In this document: positions 6,985 through 14,030 of the stretch, piece after piece
Layout of the letters: every line of letters starts with the position of its first letter
How positions within the stretch are numbered: position 1 is the stretch's first letter
Origin: Chloroflexota bacterium
GTDB lineage: Bacteria; Chloroflexota; Chloroflexia; Thermomicrobiales; JADLAZ01
Length of the DNA stretch: 15,773 nt
Assembly (NCBI GenBank): GCA_020849725.1
Contig: JADLAZ010000179.1
Coordinates: 1 to 15,773, forward strand
Reading direction: 5' to 3'
Translations under genes and position numbers: made by a program
Notes under the pieces: model-generated
Told to the model about the DNA's origin: nothing
Database searches by the model: none
What the model saw: only the letters and a program-made list of their open reading frames with translations

Positions 6985-7524
6985 TCAGTCGAGTACGCGG
7001 TAGTAGATGGCCGTGCCGTCGAGTTGGCCGCTGGCGCTGCGGGCGTAGTGTGGAATGGTGCCGGCTAGAGTATAGCCCAGCGCGGCATACAGCGTCTCGG
7101 ACGGGTCGCCCCGGCGGGTGTCGAGCACGAGCGTCGTCCGACCGAGCCGGCGTGCTTCTGCTTCCACAGCCACCATCAGGGCGCGGCCGATCCCCTGGCG
7201 ACGGCTGGACCGCAGCACCATCAGCTTGGCGATCTCGGCGCGGTGCCGGCCATTGTCGCGCATGACGAGGTCGAGTTGCACCGTGCCGACGGTTGTGCCC
7301 CCGGCATCACGAGCGATCAGGAGGCGGCGCGAGCCATCCGCCAGCGCCGTGGCGACCGAATCCCAATAGGCAGCCGCGTCAGTCGTCGCCAGCGGCGGCA
7401 GAAAGCCAACCGAGGCGCCGCTGGCGACGGCATCACACAGCAGCGCCGTCAGGCCAGGCAGATGCTTGACCAGCGCGGCAGCGGACAGCGACTCGATGGC
7501 CGGCAGTGACGGCGCCGAGGGCAT
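6985..7524 (-). CDS. GNAT-family N-acetyltransferase (tabtoxin-resistance-like)
   Basis: A 179-residue acetyl-CoA-dependent acetyltransferase. The acetyl-CoA binding part reads NGRHRAEIAKLMVLRSSRRQGIGRALM, with the RRQGIG pyrophosphate loop, followed by RTTLVLDTRRGDPSETLYAALGY and an ending with AGTIPHYARSASGQLDGTAIYY. This ending resembles the tabtoxin-resistance (Ttr) acetyltransferase group, which is known to modify small molecules, but members act on varied substrates and resistance should not be assumed. A longer reading from 7578 adds 18 residues; the ATG at 7524 is preferred because GAGG sits 6 bases before it. It is transcribed away from the MATE-like gene and toward the response regulator, 125 bases further on. 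Confidence 0.85.
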   Translation of the reverse strand: MPSAPSLPAIESLSAAALVKHLPGLTALLCDAVASGASVGFLPPLATTDAAAYWDSVATALADGSRRLLIARDAGGTTVGTVQLDLVMRDNGRHRAEIAKLMVLRSSRRQGIGRALMVAVEAEARRLGRTTLVLDTRRGDPSETLYAALGYTLAGTIPHYARSASGQLDGTAIYYRVLD

Positions 7525-7530
7525 GCTGAA

Positions 7531-7534
7531 CCTC
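7531..7534 (-). promoter_or_regulatory. Ribosome binding site deciding the acetyltransferase start
   Basis: GAGG on the minus strand, 6 bases before the ATG at 7524. The longer reading from 7578 has no comparable site and would run into the divergent promoter region. Confidence 0.5.
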
Positions 7535-7576
7535 GCGATCAGAGTCCGATATCGGGCCGCCGGTGGCGGGTGTGCC

Positions 7577-7582
7577 ATTGTA
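7577..7582 (-). promoter_or_regulatory. Possible -10 box for the acetyltransferase gene
   Basis: TACAAT on the minus strand, five of six bases of the consensus, about 50 bases before the ATG at 7524. No convincing -35 box lies 16-18 bases upstream, so this is tentative. Confidence 0.3.
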
Positions 7583-7609
7583 CCACCGGTCGCAGGGGGC
7601 GCCGGGACA

Positions 7610-7618
7610 TGCTATCGT
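7610..7618 (+). promoter_or_regulatory. Possible extended -10 box for the MATE-like gene
   Basis: TGCTATCGT has the TGn extension and TAT...T core of an extended -10 promoter, about 62 bases before the ATG at 7680. No -35 box is visible. With the minus-strand TACAAT it would make a divergent promoter pair in 7525-7679. Confidence 0.25.
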
Positions 7619-7679
7619 CGGCGTCACCGCAGCCACGCACGGCAGGCACGTCGCGTTGACAGCAGGTCGGGTTGGTCGG

Positions 7680-9002
7680 ATGGCGCGTCTCTTTCTCCCG
7701 CTGGCGTTGAGCAGCTTGTTGATGAGCGCCTGCACGCTTGTGACGGCCGCCGGCGTGGGCCGCCTGCCGGCGGCGACGACGGCACTGGCGGCGCTCGGCG
7801 TCATCAGCGGATTGGCGATCCTGATCGAGTCGCCCATCATCGCTATCCTGAGCACCAGTGTGGCACTGTGCGACTCGCGCGCCGCCGCGCGCCTCGTCTG
7901 GCGGTTCATGGTCGGCCTCGGCGCGCTGCTGACCGGCCTGTTTGCGCTGCTGTTCCTCACGCCGGTGGCGACACTCATCTTGACCGGCGCGCTGGCGTTG
8001 CCGCCGGATGTAGCGGCGGCGGCCGCGCCGGCACTCCACCTGCTGATGCTGTGGCCGGTCGCGATCGGCTGGCGGCGCTACTATCAGGGCCTGCTCATTC
8101 GCGAGGGGAAGACGGCCATCATCGGCTGGGGCACGATGGGCCGGCTTGCCGCGACGGCCGCAGCGGCTTTCGGTGTCGGGCCGGCGCTCGGCTGGCCCGG
8201 CGCGAGCGTCGGTGCGCTGTCGATGGCGGCCGGCGTGTTGGTCGAGGCCGCGATCGTAACGCCGCTCGGCCTGCTGGCGGAGCGACGCCTACCACCCGGC
8301 CCGACCGATCTGGCGCTGGCGGCGGTGTGGCGCTACCACCGGCCGCTGGCGGCGACCAATGCCATGCGGGTCGCGATCCAGCCGCTGATCAGCGCGGCGC
8401 TGGCGCGAGGCGCGCTGGCCCCGGTCTCGCTCGCGGCCTGGCCGCTGGTCAGCAGCAGCGCGCTGCTGCTGGCGAGCGCGACCGTGCCACTGCAAGAGAT
8501 CGCCATCGCTATCGTGCGGGATGCGGATGGCGAGCGCCGGCTGCACCGCTTCACCTGGCAGGTCGGGATGGTCCTGACGGCGGTGCTGGCTCTGCTCGTG
8601 GCGACGCCGCTGCTGGACCGCTACCTGGGCGGCCTGCTCGGCGCACCACCGGAGGTGGCAGCCGCCGCGGGCGGCGCGATCGTCTGGCTGCTGCCGGCGC
8701 CGCTGCTGCTCGCCTGGCAGAGTGCCCGGCGCGGTCTGTTGGCCGCGCGCCGCCGCACCGGTCCGGTCGGCTGGGCGATGGCGGTTCACCTCGGCGTGCT
8801 GGTGTGCTGGCTAGCGATCTGGGTTATCGCCGGCTTCGGGCCAGGCGTCACCGGGGCGGCCATGGCTGTGGTGGCTGCCCTTGCCGTCGAGCTTGTCGTG
8901 CTGTGGCTGGTCGACGCTCGCGGGTGGCGTCCGGCCGGTCCTGGGCGGCGGGTCCGCCAGGGTGACCGCCAGGCATCGAACAGCGCCCAATCCGGCGTGT
9001 AG
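7680..9002 (+). CDS. MATE/MOP-like multi-pass membrane transporter
   Basis: A 440-residue, strongly hydrophobic protein with about 12 predicted membrane segments, which I place in the MATE/MurJ-type flippase and exporter superfamily with moderate confidence. It opens with RLFLPLALSSLLMSACTLVTAAGVGRL, with the early Pro and small polar residues common in first helices of this superfamily, and has internal repeats of helix pairs. The segment WPVAIGWRRYYQGLLIREGKTAIIGWGTMGRL in the first half recalls the ANKH (progressive ankylosis) branch, but I cannot confirm this by eye. A Pro/Arg-rich cytoplasmic tail ends the protein. An in-frame ATG at 7563 would overlap the opposite gene's promoter region; the ATG at 7680 starts just before the first helix. 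Substrate unknown. Confidence 0.7.
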   Translation: MARLFLPLALSSLLMSACTLVTAAGVGRLPAATTALAALGVISGLAILIESPIIAILSTSVALCDSRAAARLVWRFMVGLGALLTGLFALLFLTPVATLILTGALALPPDVAAAAAPALHLLMLWPVAIGWRRYYQGLLIREGKTAIIGWGTMGRLAATAAAAFGVGPALGWPGASVGALSMAAGVLVEAAIVTPLGLLAERRLPPGPTDLALAAVWRYHRPLAATNAMRVAIQPLISAALARGALAPVSLAAWPLVSSSALLLASATVPLQEIAIAIVRDADGERRLHRFTWQVGMVLTAVLALLVATPLLDRYLGGLLGAPPEVAAAAGGAIVWLLPAPLLLAWQSARRGLLAARRRTGPVGWAMAVHLGVLVCWLAIWVIAGFGPGVTGAAMAVVAALAVELVVLWLVDARGWRPAGPGRRVRQGDRQASNSAQSGV

Positions 9003-9005
9003 GCG

Positions 9006-9011
9006 TATAAT
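9006..9011 (+). promoter_or_regulatory. Probable -10 box for the SCO gene pair
   Basis: A perfect TATAAT immediately after the stop codon of the MATE-like gene, rare in this GC-rich sequence. Transcription would start near 9018, about 54 bases before the first SCO-like gene. No good -35 box is visible 16-18 bases upstream. Confidence 0.45.
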
Positions 9012-9071
9012 CGAGGGGCGGCTCGGCGCGTGAGCTTGCCAGGGTGAACCGCAGGCGAGGGCAGCTGGCAG

Positions 9072-9725
9072 ATGCGATCGGTGTGGGCATGGGGACTGGC
9101 GGTGCTGCCGATCGCGATCGTCGGTGGTCTGGTGACCTTCGCGACCCTGCGACCGGTGACGGTGCTGCCGCGCCAGGGACTGGCGCCGGGATTCGTGCTG
9201 ACGGCGTCCGATGGTGCGGCGGTGTCGAGCGAGTCGCTGCGCGGGGCGGTCATCCTGTACTCGTTCGTGACCGGCGCCGGCGCGGGTGGCCCGGGGGTGG
9301 AACTGGCGCACGCCGTTCGTCAGCGGCTGGCTGAGGTCGGCGGACCGGAGCCGGCAGTGCGGCTGGTCACGGTGGCAGTAGAGCCGGCCCCGAACGAAGA
9401 TCCGCGCCCGACCCTGGGCGGCGGCCCGATCGATCCGGCCCAGTGGGCGCTGCTTAGCGGTGATGCGGCGACGCTGAAGCGCGTCATCGGCACTGGCTTC
9501 GGCGTCTTTTATGGGCCATCGCCGGCCGGCCCGGTGACGATTGAGCCGGCGCTGACGCTTGTCGACGGCTGGGGCATCATCCGGGCTGAGTACCGCCAGC
9601 CACTTCCGGCGGCCGATACGGTCCTGCGCGATCTGCGACTGGTCACCGACGAGGCGCGGCAGAGTGATGGTGTCGCCCGCTACGCCTACGAGGCCGCCCA
9701 CCTGTTCGCCTGCTACCCGCGCTAA
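9072..9725 (+). CDS. SCO1/SenC-like membrane-anchored protein lacking copper ligands
   Basis: A 217-residue protein with an N-terminal membrane anchor (about 6-26) and an outward-facing thioredoxin-like domain laid out like the SCO1 protein that follows it. The LAPGFVLTASDGAAVSSESLRGAVILYSFV part (37-66) matches the start of the SCO fold (short P..L.D..G..v....l.G...l..F pattern). Where SCO proteins have CxxxC the sequence is VTGAGAGGPG (66-75), with no Cys; the only Cys is residue 214. The later Asp-His copper ligand site is also missing (GPVTIEPALTLVDGWG, 153-168). It cannot bind copper in the SCO way, so it may be a structural partner or a diverged copy. Homology to SCO is inferred from layout and neighbour. 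A GAGG site is about 11 bases before the ATG. Confidence 0.65.
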   Translation: MRSVWAWGLAVLPIAIVGGLVTFATLRPVTVLPRQGLAPGFVLTASDGAAVSSESLRGAVILYSFVTGAGAGGPGVELAHAVRQRLAEVGGPEPAVRLVTVAVEPAPNEDPRPTLGGGPIDPAQWALLSGDAATLKRVIGTGFGVFYGPSPAGPVTIEPALTLVDGWGIIRAEYRQPLPAADTVLRDLRLVTDEARQSDGVARYAYEAAHLFACYPR

Positions 9726-9740
9726 CGCGGCCGAGGAGTT

Positions 9741-10376
9741 ATGGACACACCGGTTCAGCGGCCGTCGCCGCGGCGATTTCTCCCCCTGGCACTCGGCCTG
9801 CTGGCCATCATTCTGATCGCGCCGCTGGCCTGGTATCTCTGGTCATCCGTGCTGCGTCCGGTCCGCTTCAACGGACTGGATTTGCAGGGCAGCAAGCCGT
9901 TGCCGGAGGTGACGCTCACCGGCACTGACGGCCAGCCGGTGCGGCTGGGCGATCTGCAGGGTAAGCTGGTCGTGCTCTACTTCGGCTACACCTTCTGCCC
10001 GGATGCCTGCCCGATGACGCTGGCCAAGTTGGCGCAGGCGCGGGCACAGATGGGTGAGCCGGCGAAGGACGTGCAGGTGGTGATGGTCACTGTTGACCCG
10101 GAGCGGGACACGCCAGAGGTCCTCCAGCACTATGTGACGCGCTTCGACCCAAGTTTCATCGGTCTGACCGGTCGACCAGAGGAGATCGCCGCCGCTGCCT
10201 CGACCTTCGGCGTCTACTACAAGAAGAACGAGGGGTCGGTTGCGACCGGCTATCTGGTCGACCACACCGCCGTGGCGATGGTCGTCGACCGAGGTGGCCG
10301 CCTGCGTCTGATCTTGCCGCACGAGCTGGACGGCGGGCAGATCGCCAGCGATTTGAAGGCGTTGCTGACGCGCTGA
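9741..10376 (+). CDS. SCO1/SenC family copper-binding protein
   Basis: Membrane-anchored thioredoxin-fold protein of 211 residues. SCO proteins deliver copper to, or reduce, the CuA site of cytochrome c oxidase subunit II on the outer face of the membrane. It has a single N-terminal helix (about 13-34), PEVTLTGTDGQPVRLGDLQGKLVVLYFGYTFCPDACP with the copper ligands Cys86 and Cys90, VTVDPERDTPEVL (116-128) and the third ligand His175 in YLVDHTA. These are the complete SCO1 signature. The ATG at 9741 follows the copper-less paralogue by 15 bases, with GAGGAG just before it, so the two are almost surely one transcript. No oxidase genes are in the window. Confidence 0.93.
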   Translation: MDTPVQRPSPRRFLPLALGLLAIILIAPLAWYLWSSVLRPVRFNGLDLQGSKPLPEVTLTGTDGQPVRLGDLQGKLVVLYFGYTFCPDACPMTLAKLAQARAQMGEPAKDVQVVMVTVDPERDTPEVLQHYVTRFDPSFIGLTGRPEEIAAAASTFGVYYKKNEGSVATGYLVDHTAVAMVVDRGGRLRLILPHELDGGQIASDLKALLTR

Positions 10377-10394
10377 CCCAGGCGCTGCGTCAGC
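10364..10394. terminator. Hairpin between convergent SCO1 and dehydrogenase genes
   Basis: GCTGACGC (10364-10371) and GCGTCAGC (10387-10394) form a perfect 8-bp inverted repeat with a 15-base loop. It covers both stop codons of the convergent genes, whose ends are only 13 bases apart. It could stop transcription from both sides, but neither strand has a T-run. Confidence 0.42.
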
Positions 10395-11190
10395 GCTCGC
10401 TGTAGCGGATACCGCCGCCGATGCGGTCGTGGCCCATGTGGATGTAGCCACCGTCGCAGACGAGATCTGCGCCAGTGACAAAGCTGGCGGCCGGGCTGCA
10501 TAGGAACAGGATCGCCGCCGCGACCTCGGCCGGCTCGCCGACACGGTTGAGCATGTGGTGCGGTGCGAATATCGGCTCCCAGGCGACACGATCGCCGCCG
10601 GCCATGCGGTCCAGCTCCGGCGTCCAGATCGTGCCCGGCGAGATGCTGTTGACGCGGATGTGGTCGCCGGCCAGGTCGAGCGCCTGGCAACGGGTGAGCG
10701 CCAGGATGGCGCCCTTGGTGGCGTTGTAGGTCCAGCGGTTCGGCTGGGCGATGGAGCCGGAGATCGAGGCGACGTTGACGATTGCGCCGCCGCCAGCCGC
10801 GCGCATCAGGGGCACGACGGCCGCGGCCAGCAGCGCCGTGCCCTTGACGTTGACGCCGAGGCTGAGGTCCCAGTCGGCGGCGGTGGCGTCCTCGCCCTTG
10901 GCCAGGAAGGTGGCGGCACAGTTGACCAGCCAGCGCACCGGCTGGCCAGTGGCCGCGGCGGCGCGCGCCGCCGCCTGGCAATCGTCCAGCCGTGAGACAT
11001 CGCCAGCGATGGTCGTGGCGCCCAGCCGGGCGCGTACCCGATCGAGCCGGTCGGCGTCGCGATCGAGCAGGACGACGTGGCCACCGGCGGCGACGAGAGC
11101 CTCGGCGGTGGCCAGGCCGATGCCCGAGGCGCCGCCGCTGATGACGGCGACCGACCCAGAGAAGGCATCGCGGGCGAGTGTGGCAGACAT
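10390..11190 (-). CDS. Short-chain dehydrogenase/reductase (SDR)
   Basis: A 266-residue classical SDR, an NAD(P)-dependent oxidoreductase of alcohols or ketones. It has the dinucleotide loop GGASGIG (19-25), Asp43 at the end of the second strand (LLDRD), which favours NAD over NADP, an NCAA variant of the NNAG motif (90-93), a catalytic Ser in ASISG (141-145), and Tyr155 with Lys159 in YNATK. The PGTIWTP segment and the FVTGADLVCDGGY ending match many SDRs of catabolism. The substrate is not readable. The ATG at 11190 has AAGGA 6 bases before it. It lies 40 bases after the aldo/keto reductase gene on the same strand, so the two may act on one pathway, perhaps sugar or polyol oxidation. Confidence 0.9.
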   Translation of the reverse strand: MSATLARDAFSGSVAVISGGASGIGLATAEALVAAGGHVVLLDRDADRLDRVRARLGATTIAGDVSRLDDCQAAARAAAATGQPVRWLVNCAATFLAKGEDATAADWDLSLGVNVKGTALLAAAVVPLMRAAGGGAIVNVASISGSIAQPNRWTYNATKGAILALTRCQALDLAGDHIRVNSISPGTIWTPELDRMAGGDRVAWEPIFAPHHMLNRVGEPAEVAAAILFLCSPAASFVTGADLVCDGGYIHMGHDRIGGGIRYSER

Positions 11191-11230
11191 GCGCGATCCT
11201 TTCGATAGGGCAACGGAACGAGGTGGCGGC

Positions 11231-12259
11231 TTACGACGGGATCTCGTCCACCTGTCCGGCGGCGTCGCGCATGATTGCGTCGATCTCGGCGCGGTCGGCG
11301 GCGGTCAGTTCGATGTCGAGTGCCTGGACGTTGTCCTCCAACTCGCTGATGCGGCGCACGCCGATGAGCGCGACCGACACGGCCGGGTGGCTGAGTACCC
11401 AGGCCAGCGCCAGTTGTGGCAGCGAGACGCTCTTGCGCGCGGCCACGCCCTTGAGACGGTCGACGACGGCCAGGTTCTGGGCGAAGTTGTCGCCCTGGAA
11501 GAGCGCCTGCCCAAACAGCACGCCGCGGTGCCGCCAGTCGCTCTCGTCGAAGCGCGTAGCAGGGGTGAAAGCGCCGGTCAGAAGGCCGTGGGCCAGCGGA
11601 CCATAGGCCATGATGCCGATGCCAAGCTCCTGGGCGGTCGGAAACATGGCCCGCTCCCAGCGCCGGTCAAACAGGTTGTAGCCAACCTGGTTGGCGCAGA
11701 GCGGCGCGATCGGACGGGAGGTCCGGAGCATATCGGCGCTGTAGTTGGAGACGCCGATGTAGCGTGCCTTGCCAGCGGCGACGATGTCATTGAGCGTCGC
11801 CATGGCGTCCTCGAACGGGGTCGCGACATCCGGCCAGTGGATCAGATACAGGTCGATGTAGTCGGTTTCGAGGTTGCGCAGGCTATCCTCAATATCCCGC
11901 AGCAGCGACGCGCGGCGGCTGTCGCGGCGGTCACGCTCGCTGACCTGGGCCTGGCGCGTCGGCAGTCCGCCCTTGGTGACGACGATGGCGTCCTTGCGCC
12001 GAACGCCGAGCGCCTTCGCTAGCAGCCGCTCGGACCGGCCGGCGCCAGCCGACGGGTCGGTCTCGAACGGCACGCGCACCGGATCGAAGCCATAGACAAG
12101 CGCGGTATCGTAGAGCGTGACGCCGAGGTCCAGCGCCCGCTGGATGGCGTCGATCACCTCGCGCTCGTCGAACGAGCCGTAGGTGCCGCCCATCTCCCAG
12201 CAGCCGTAGCCGAGCGCGGACACTTTCAAGCCAGAACTGCCCATCATCCGGTACTGCAC
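11231..12259 (-). CDS. Aldo/keto reductase
   Basis: A 342-residue NADPH-dependent oxidoreductase of aldehydes, ketones or sugars. It starts with YRMMGSSGLKVSALGYGCWEMGG and has the full catalytic tetrad: Asp51 and Tyr56 in YDTALVYG, Lys96 in VVTKGG and His141 in LIHWPD. GVSNYSADML, NQVGYNLFDRR and the C-terminal IGVRRISELEDNV segment are typical and place it near the YhdN/IolS-type group. Between the active-site YG and the usual G-x-SE it has about 15 extra residues (FDPVRVPFETDPSAG), more than normal. The start is GTG at 12259 because AGGAGG sits 5 bases before it; a longer reading from 12328 has no support. First gene of a pair with the SDR. Substrate unknown. Confidence 0.9.
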   Translation of the reverse strand: MQYRMMGSSGLKVSALGYGCWEMGGTYGSFDEREVIDAIQRALDLGVTLYDTALVYGFDPVRVPFETDPSAGAGRSERLLAKALGVRRKDAIVVTKGGLPTRQAQVSERDRRDSRRASLLRDIEDSLRNLETDYIDLYLIHWPDVATPFEDAMATLNDIVAAGKARYIGVSNYSADMLRTSRPIAPLCANQVGYNLFDRRWERAMFPTAQELGIGIMAYGPLAHGLLTGAFTPATRFDESDWRHRGVLFGQALFQGDNFAQNLAVVDRLKGVAARKSVSLPQLALAWVLSHPAVSVALIGVRRISELEDNVQALDIELTAADRAEIDAIMRDAAGQVDEIPS

Positions 12260-12264
12260 GGTTT

Positions 12265-12270
12265 CCTCCT
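12265..12270 (-). promoter_or_regulatory. Strong ribosome binding site deciding the aldo/keto reductase start
   Basis: AGGAGG, complementary to the 16S rRNA tail, 5 bases before GTG 12259 on the minus strand. It makes the GTG the clear start and shortens the longest reading frame by 23 codons. Confidence 0.75.
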
Positions 12271-12387
12271 CGCCACCTGCCCCGGCCGGCCCATCAGCGG
12301 CCCAGCCGCGTCTCAGCCTGTCGATCACGGCGGGCAGACTGACCGGGGCATGAGCATCCGTCGTGCCGCGCGTGGCCGATGCCCGGC

Positions 12388-12416
12388 AGTATAGTCAGCA
12401 GGCCCCGCGCCGTGAA
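12388..12416 (-). promoter_or_regulatory. Possible promoter for the aldo/keto reductase - SDR pair
   Basis: On the minus strand TTCACG (12416-12411; four of six), 17 bases, then TATACT (12393-12388). The predicted start near 12381 would give a leader of about 120 bases. It lies in the 258-base gap shared with the divergent glycyl-tRNA synthetase gene. Confidence 0.42.
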
Positions 12417-12459
12417 GCGGCCGTGCCGTCGCCACCGCAGTGCGGGGCGGCGGGCTGGG

Positions 12460-12465
12460 TATACT
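12460..12465 (+). promoter_or_regulatory. Possible -10 box for glycyl-tRNA synthetase
   Basis: TATACT, five of six consensus bases, 52 bases before the ATG at 12518. The -35 region 17 bases upstream (GCAGTG) is weak. Transcription would start near 12472, so the leader would begin with the palindrome at 12476-12489. Confidence 0.4.
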
Positions 12466-12475
12466 TCGTGCCGTG

Positions 12476-12489
12476 GCGGCCCGGGCCGC
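12476..12489. repeat. Perfect 14-bp palindrome in the glycyl-tRNA synthetase leader
   Basis: GCGGCCCGGGCCGC is identical on both strands. It sits between the predicted -10 box and the ribosome site, so it could fold in RNA (5-bp stem, 4-base loop) or serve as a binding site. In DNA this GC-rich such palindromes also arise by chance. Confidence 0.35.
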
Positions 12490-12507
12490 GACCGAGACGG
12501 GCGTGAG

Positions 12508-12513
12508 GGAGGA
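12508..12513 (+). promoter_or_regulatory. Ribosome binding site deciding the glyQS start
   Basis: GGAGGA, 4-5 bases before the ATG at 12518. It rules out the longer reading from 12440, whose extra 26 residues do not match synthetases and would start upstream of the likely promoter. Confidence 0.75.
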
Positions 12514-12517
12514 CCGA

Positions 12518-13909
12518 ATGGACAAGCCAGTGCGGATGGACACGATCGCTGCGTTGTGCAAGCGGCGCGGTTTTGTCTTCCCTGGCTCCGACATCTACGG
12601 TGGCCTGGCCAATACCTGGGACTACGGCCCACTCGGCGCCGAGTTGATCAACAACATCAAGCGCGAGTGGTGGCGCTTCTTCGTCCAGCGGCGGCGCGAC
12701 ATGGTCGGCCTGAACGGCGGCATTCTGATGCAGTCGCGCGTGTGGGAGGCCAGCGGTCACGTCGCCAACTTCACCGACCCACTGGTCGATTGCCGCTCCT
12801 GCAAGAATCGCTTCCGGGCGGACCATCTGGTGGAGAGCAAGGCTGGCCACTCGGTCGAAGGCGCGAGTGTCGAGGACTTGAGCCGGCTGATCGAGGAAAT
12901 GAACATCGCTTGCCCGACCTGCGGCCAGCGCGCCTGGACGCCAGCGCGACGCTTCAATTTGATGTTCGAGACGCGCATCGGCCCGGTGGCCGACGGCGGC
13001 ACGCACGTCTTCCTGCGGCCGGAGACGGCGCAGGCAATCTTCGTCCAGTACCGAAACATCCTCCAGACCGGCCGAGTCAAGCTGCCGTTCGGCGTCGCCC
13101 AGATCGGCAAGGCGTTTCGAAACGAGATCACACCGGGCAACTTCATCTTCCGGCTCATCGAGTTCGAGCAGATGGAGATCGAGTATTTCATTCGCCCGGA
13201 AGACTGGGAGGCGAGCTTCGAGGCCTGGCTCCAGGCCCAGTATGATTGGTTGGCCAGCATCGGCATTGCTGGCGACAAGCTGCGGCTGGCGGAGCACCCG
13301 CCGGAGAAGTTGTCGCATTACTCGAAGCGCACGGCCGACATCGAGTACCGGTTTCCGTTTGGCTGGAGCGAACTCTACGGGCTGGCCTACCGCACGGACT
13401 TCGACCTGCGCCAGCACCAGCAGCACAGCGGCGAGGACCTCAGCTACTTCGAGCAAGAGACCGGCCAGCGGTTCATCCCGCACGTCATCGAGCCGACGTT
13501 CGGCGTCGATCGCACCTTCCTGGTAGCGCTGCTGCATGCCTACGACGAAGAGGAGACACAGGACGTCAATGGCAAGCCGTACACGCGCGTCGTGCTGCGG
13601 CTGCACCCGCGGCTGGCGCCGTTCACGGCAGCGGTGCTGCCGCTGATGCGGAAGCCGGAGCTAACGCCGCTGGCCGAGCAAATCGCCACTGACCTGGCCC
13701 GTCACTTCCGGATCGAGTACGACGAGACCGGCGGTATCGGCCGGCGCTACCGCCGGCAGGACGAGATCGGCACGCCGTTCTGCCTGACCGTCGATTACGA
13801 GTCGCTTGACGATGCGGCCGTCACCGTGCGCGAGCGAGACACGATGGTCCAGGAGCGCGTGCCGATCGCCGACCTGAGCCACTGGCTGTGGAGCAAGCTC
13901 GACGCTTAG
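12518..13909 (+). CDS. glyQS: Glycine--tRNA ligase, single-chain alpha2 type
   Basis: Class II aminoacyl-tRNA synthetase that charges tRNA-Gly. The 463-residue length fits the homodimeric form found in Gram-positives, Chloroflexi, archaea and eukaryotes rather than the split GlyQ/GlyS of Proteobacteria. It has [14 protein letters not shown] and TWDYGPLG (16-40), a zinc site from Cys92, Cys95, Cys132 and Cys135, [14 protein letters not shown] (167-180), the motif 2 region [30 protein letters not shown] (195-224), motif 3 EPTFGVDR (325-332), and a C-terminal anticodon-binding domain from about 357 with [13 protein letters not shown] (418-430). The ATG has GGAGG 5 bases upstream. It is divergent from the aldo/keto reductase and precedes an unrelated MFS gene by 121 bases. 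Confidence 0.96.
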   Translation: MDKPVRMDTIAALCKRRGFVFPGSDIYGGLANTWDYGPLGAELINNIKREWWRFFVQRRRDMVGLNGGILMQSRVWEASGHVANFTDPLVDCRSCKNRFRADHLVESKAGHSVEGASVEDLSRLIEEMNIACPTCGQRAWTPARRFNLMFETRIGPVADGGTHVFLRPETAQAIFVQYRNILQTGRVKLPFGVAQIGKAFRNEITPGNFIFRLIEFEQMEIEYFIRPEDWEASFEAWLQAQYDWLASIGIAGDKLRLAEHPPEKLSHYSKRTADIEYRFPFGWSELYGLAYRTDFDLRQHQQHSGEDLSYFEQETGQRFIPHVIEPTFGVDRTFLVALLHAYDEEETQDVNGKPYTRVVLRLHPRLAPFTAAVLPLMRKPELTPLAEQIATDLARHFRIEYDETGGIGRRYRRQDEIGTPFCLTVDYESLDDAAVTVRERDTMVQERVPIADLSHWLWSKLDA

Positions 13910-13921
13910 CGGGCCGCGCGG

Positions 13922-13946
13922 CGCGGTGGTGGCCGGCCAAACCGCG
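13922..13946 (+). terminator. Possible hairpin after glyQS
   Basis: CGCGGT (13922-13927) and ACCGCG (13941-13946) are inverted repeats enclosing the palindrome TGGCCGGCCA (13930-13939). It could end the glyQS transcript but has no T-run, and it abuts a possible -10 box for the next gene. Confidence 0.3.
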
Positions 13947-13955
13947 TGGCATACT
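13947..13955 (+). promoter_or_regulatory. Possible extended -10 box for the MFS gene
   Basis: TGGCATACT fits the TGn extension followed by a -10 box CATACT, 75 bases before the ATG at 14031. The -35 region (TGGTGG at 17 bases) is poor. Confidence 0.3.
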
Positions 13956-14030
13956 GCTGGCAGTTCTCCACCGTGCCGCTGGCCGAAACGCCTGGACGAC
14001 GGTCACGGTCCGTGAGGTACGAGAAGTCCC

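Noticed and set aside
7655..7660. TTGACA before the MATE-like gene considered as a -35 box
   Set aside because: It lies only 19 bases before the ATG and no -10 box fits between them.
7466..8965. 499-codon plus-strand frame overlapping the MATE-like gene in another frame
   Set aside because: Gly/Arg/Ala-rich out-of-frame reading; the alternative frame gives a coherent 12-helix membrane protein.
8811..9701. 296-codon minus-strand frame across the MATE-like and first SCO-like genes
   Set aside because: Arg/His/Gln-rich antisense reading without motifs; it spans an intergenic promoter region.
12395..13606. 403-codon minus-strand frame opposite glyQS
   Set aside because: Antisense shadow of a well-conserved synthetase; no recognisable motif or ribosome site.
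13920..13955. GGTGG...ACCGCG considered as a T-box antiterminator motif
   Set aside because: The conserved T-box sequence is not contiguous, there is no specifier stem, and the next gene is a transporter after glyQS rather than before it.
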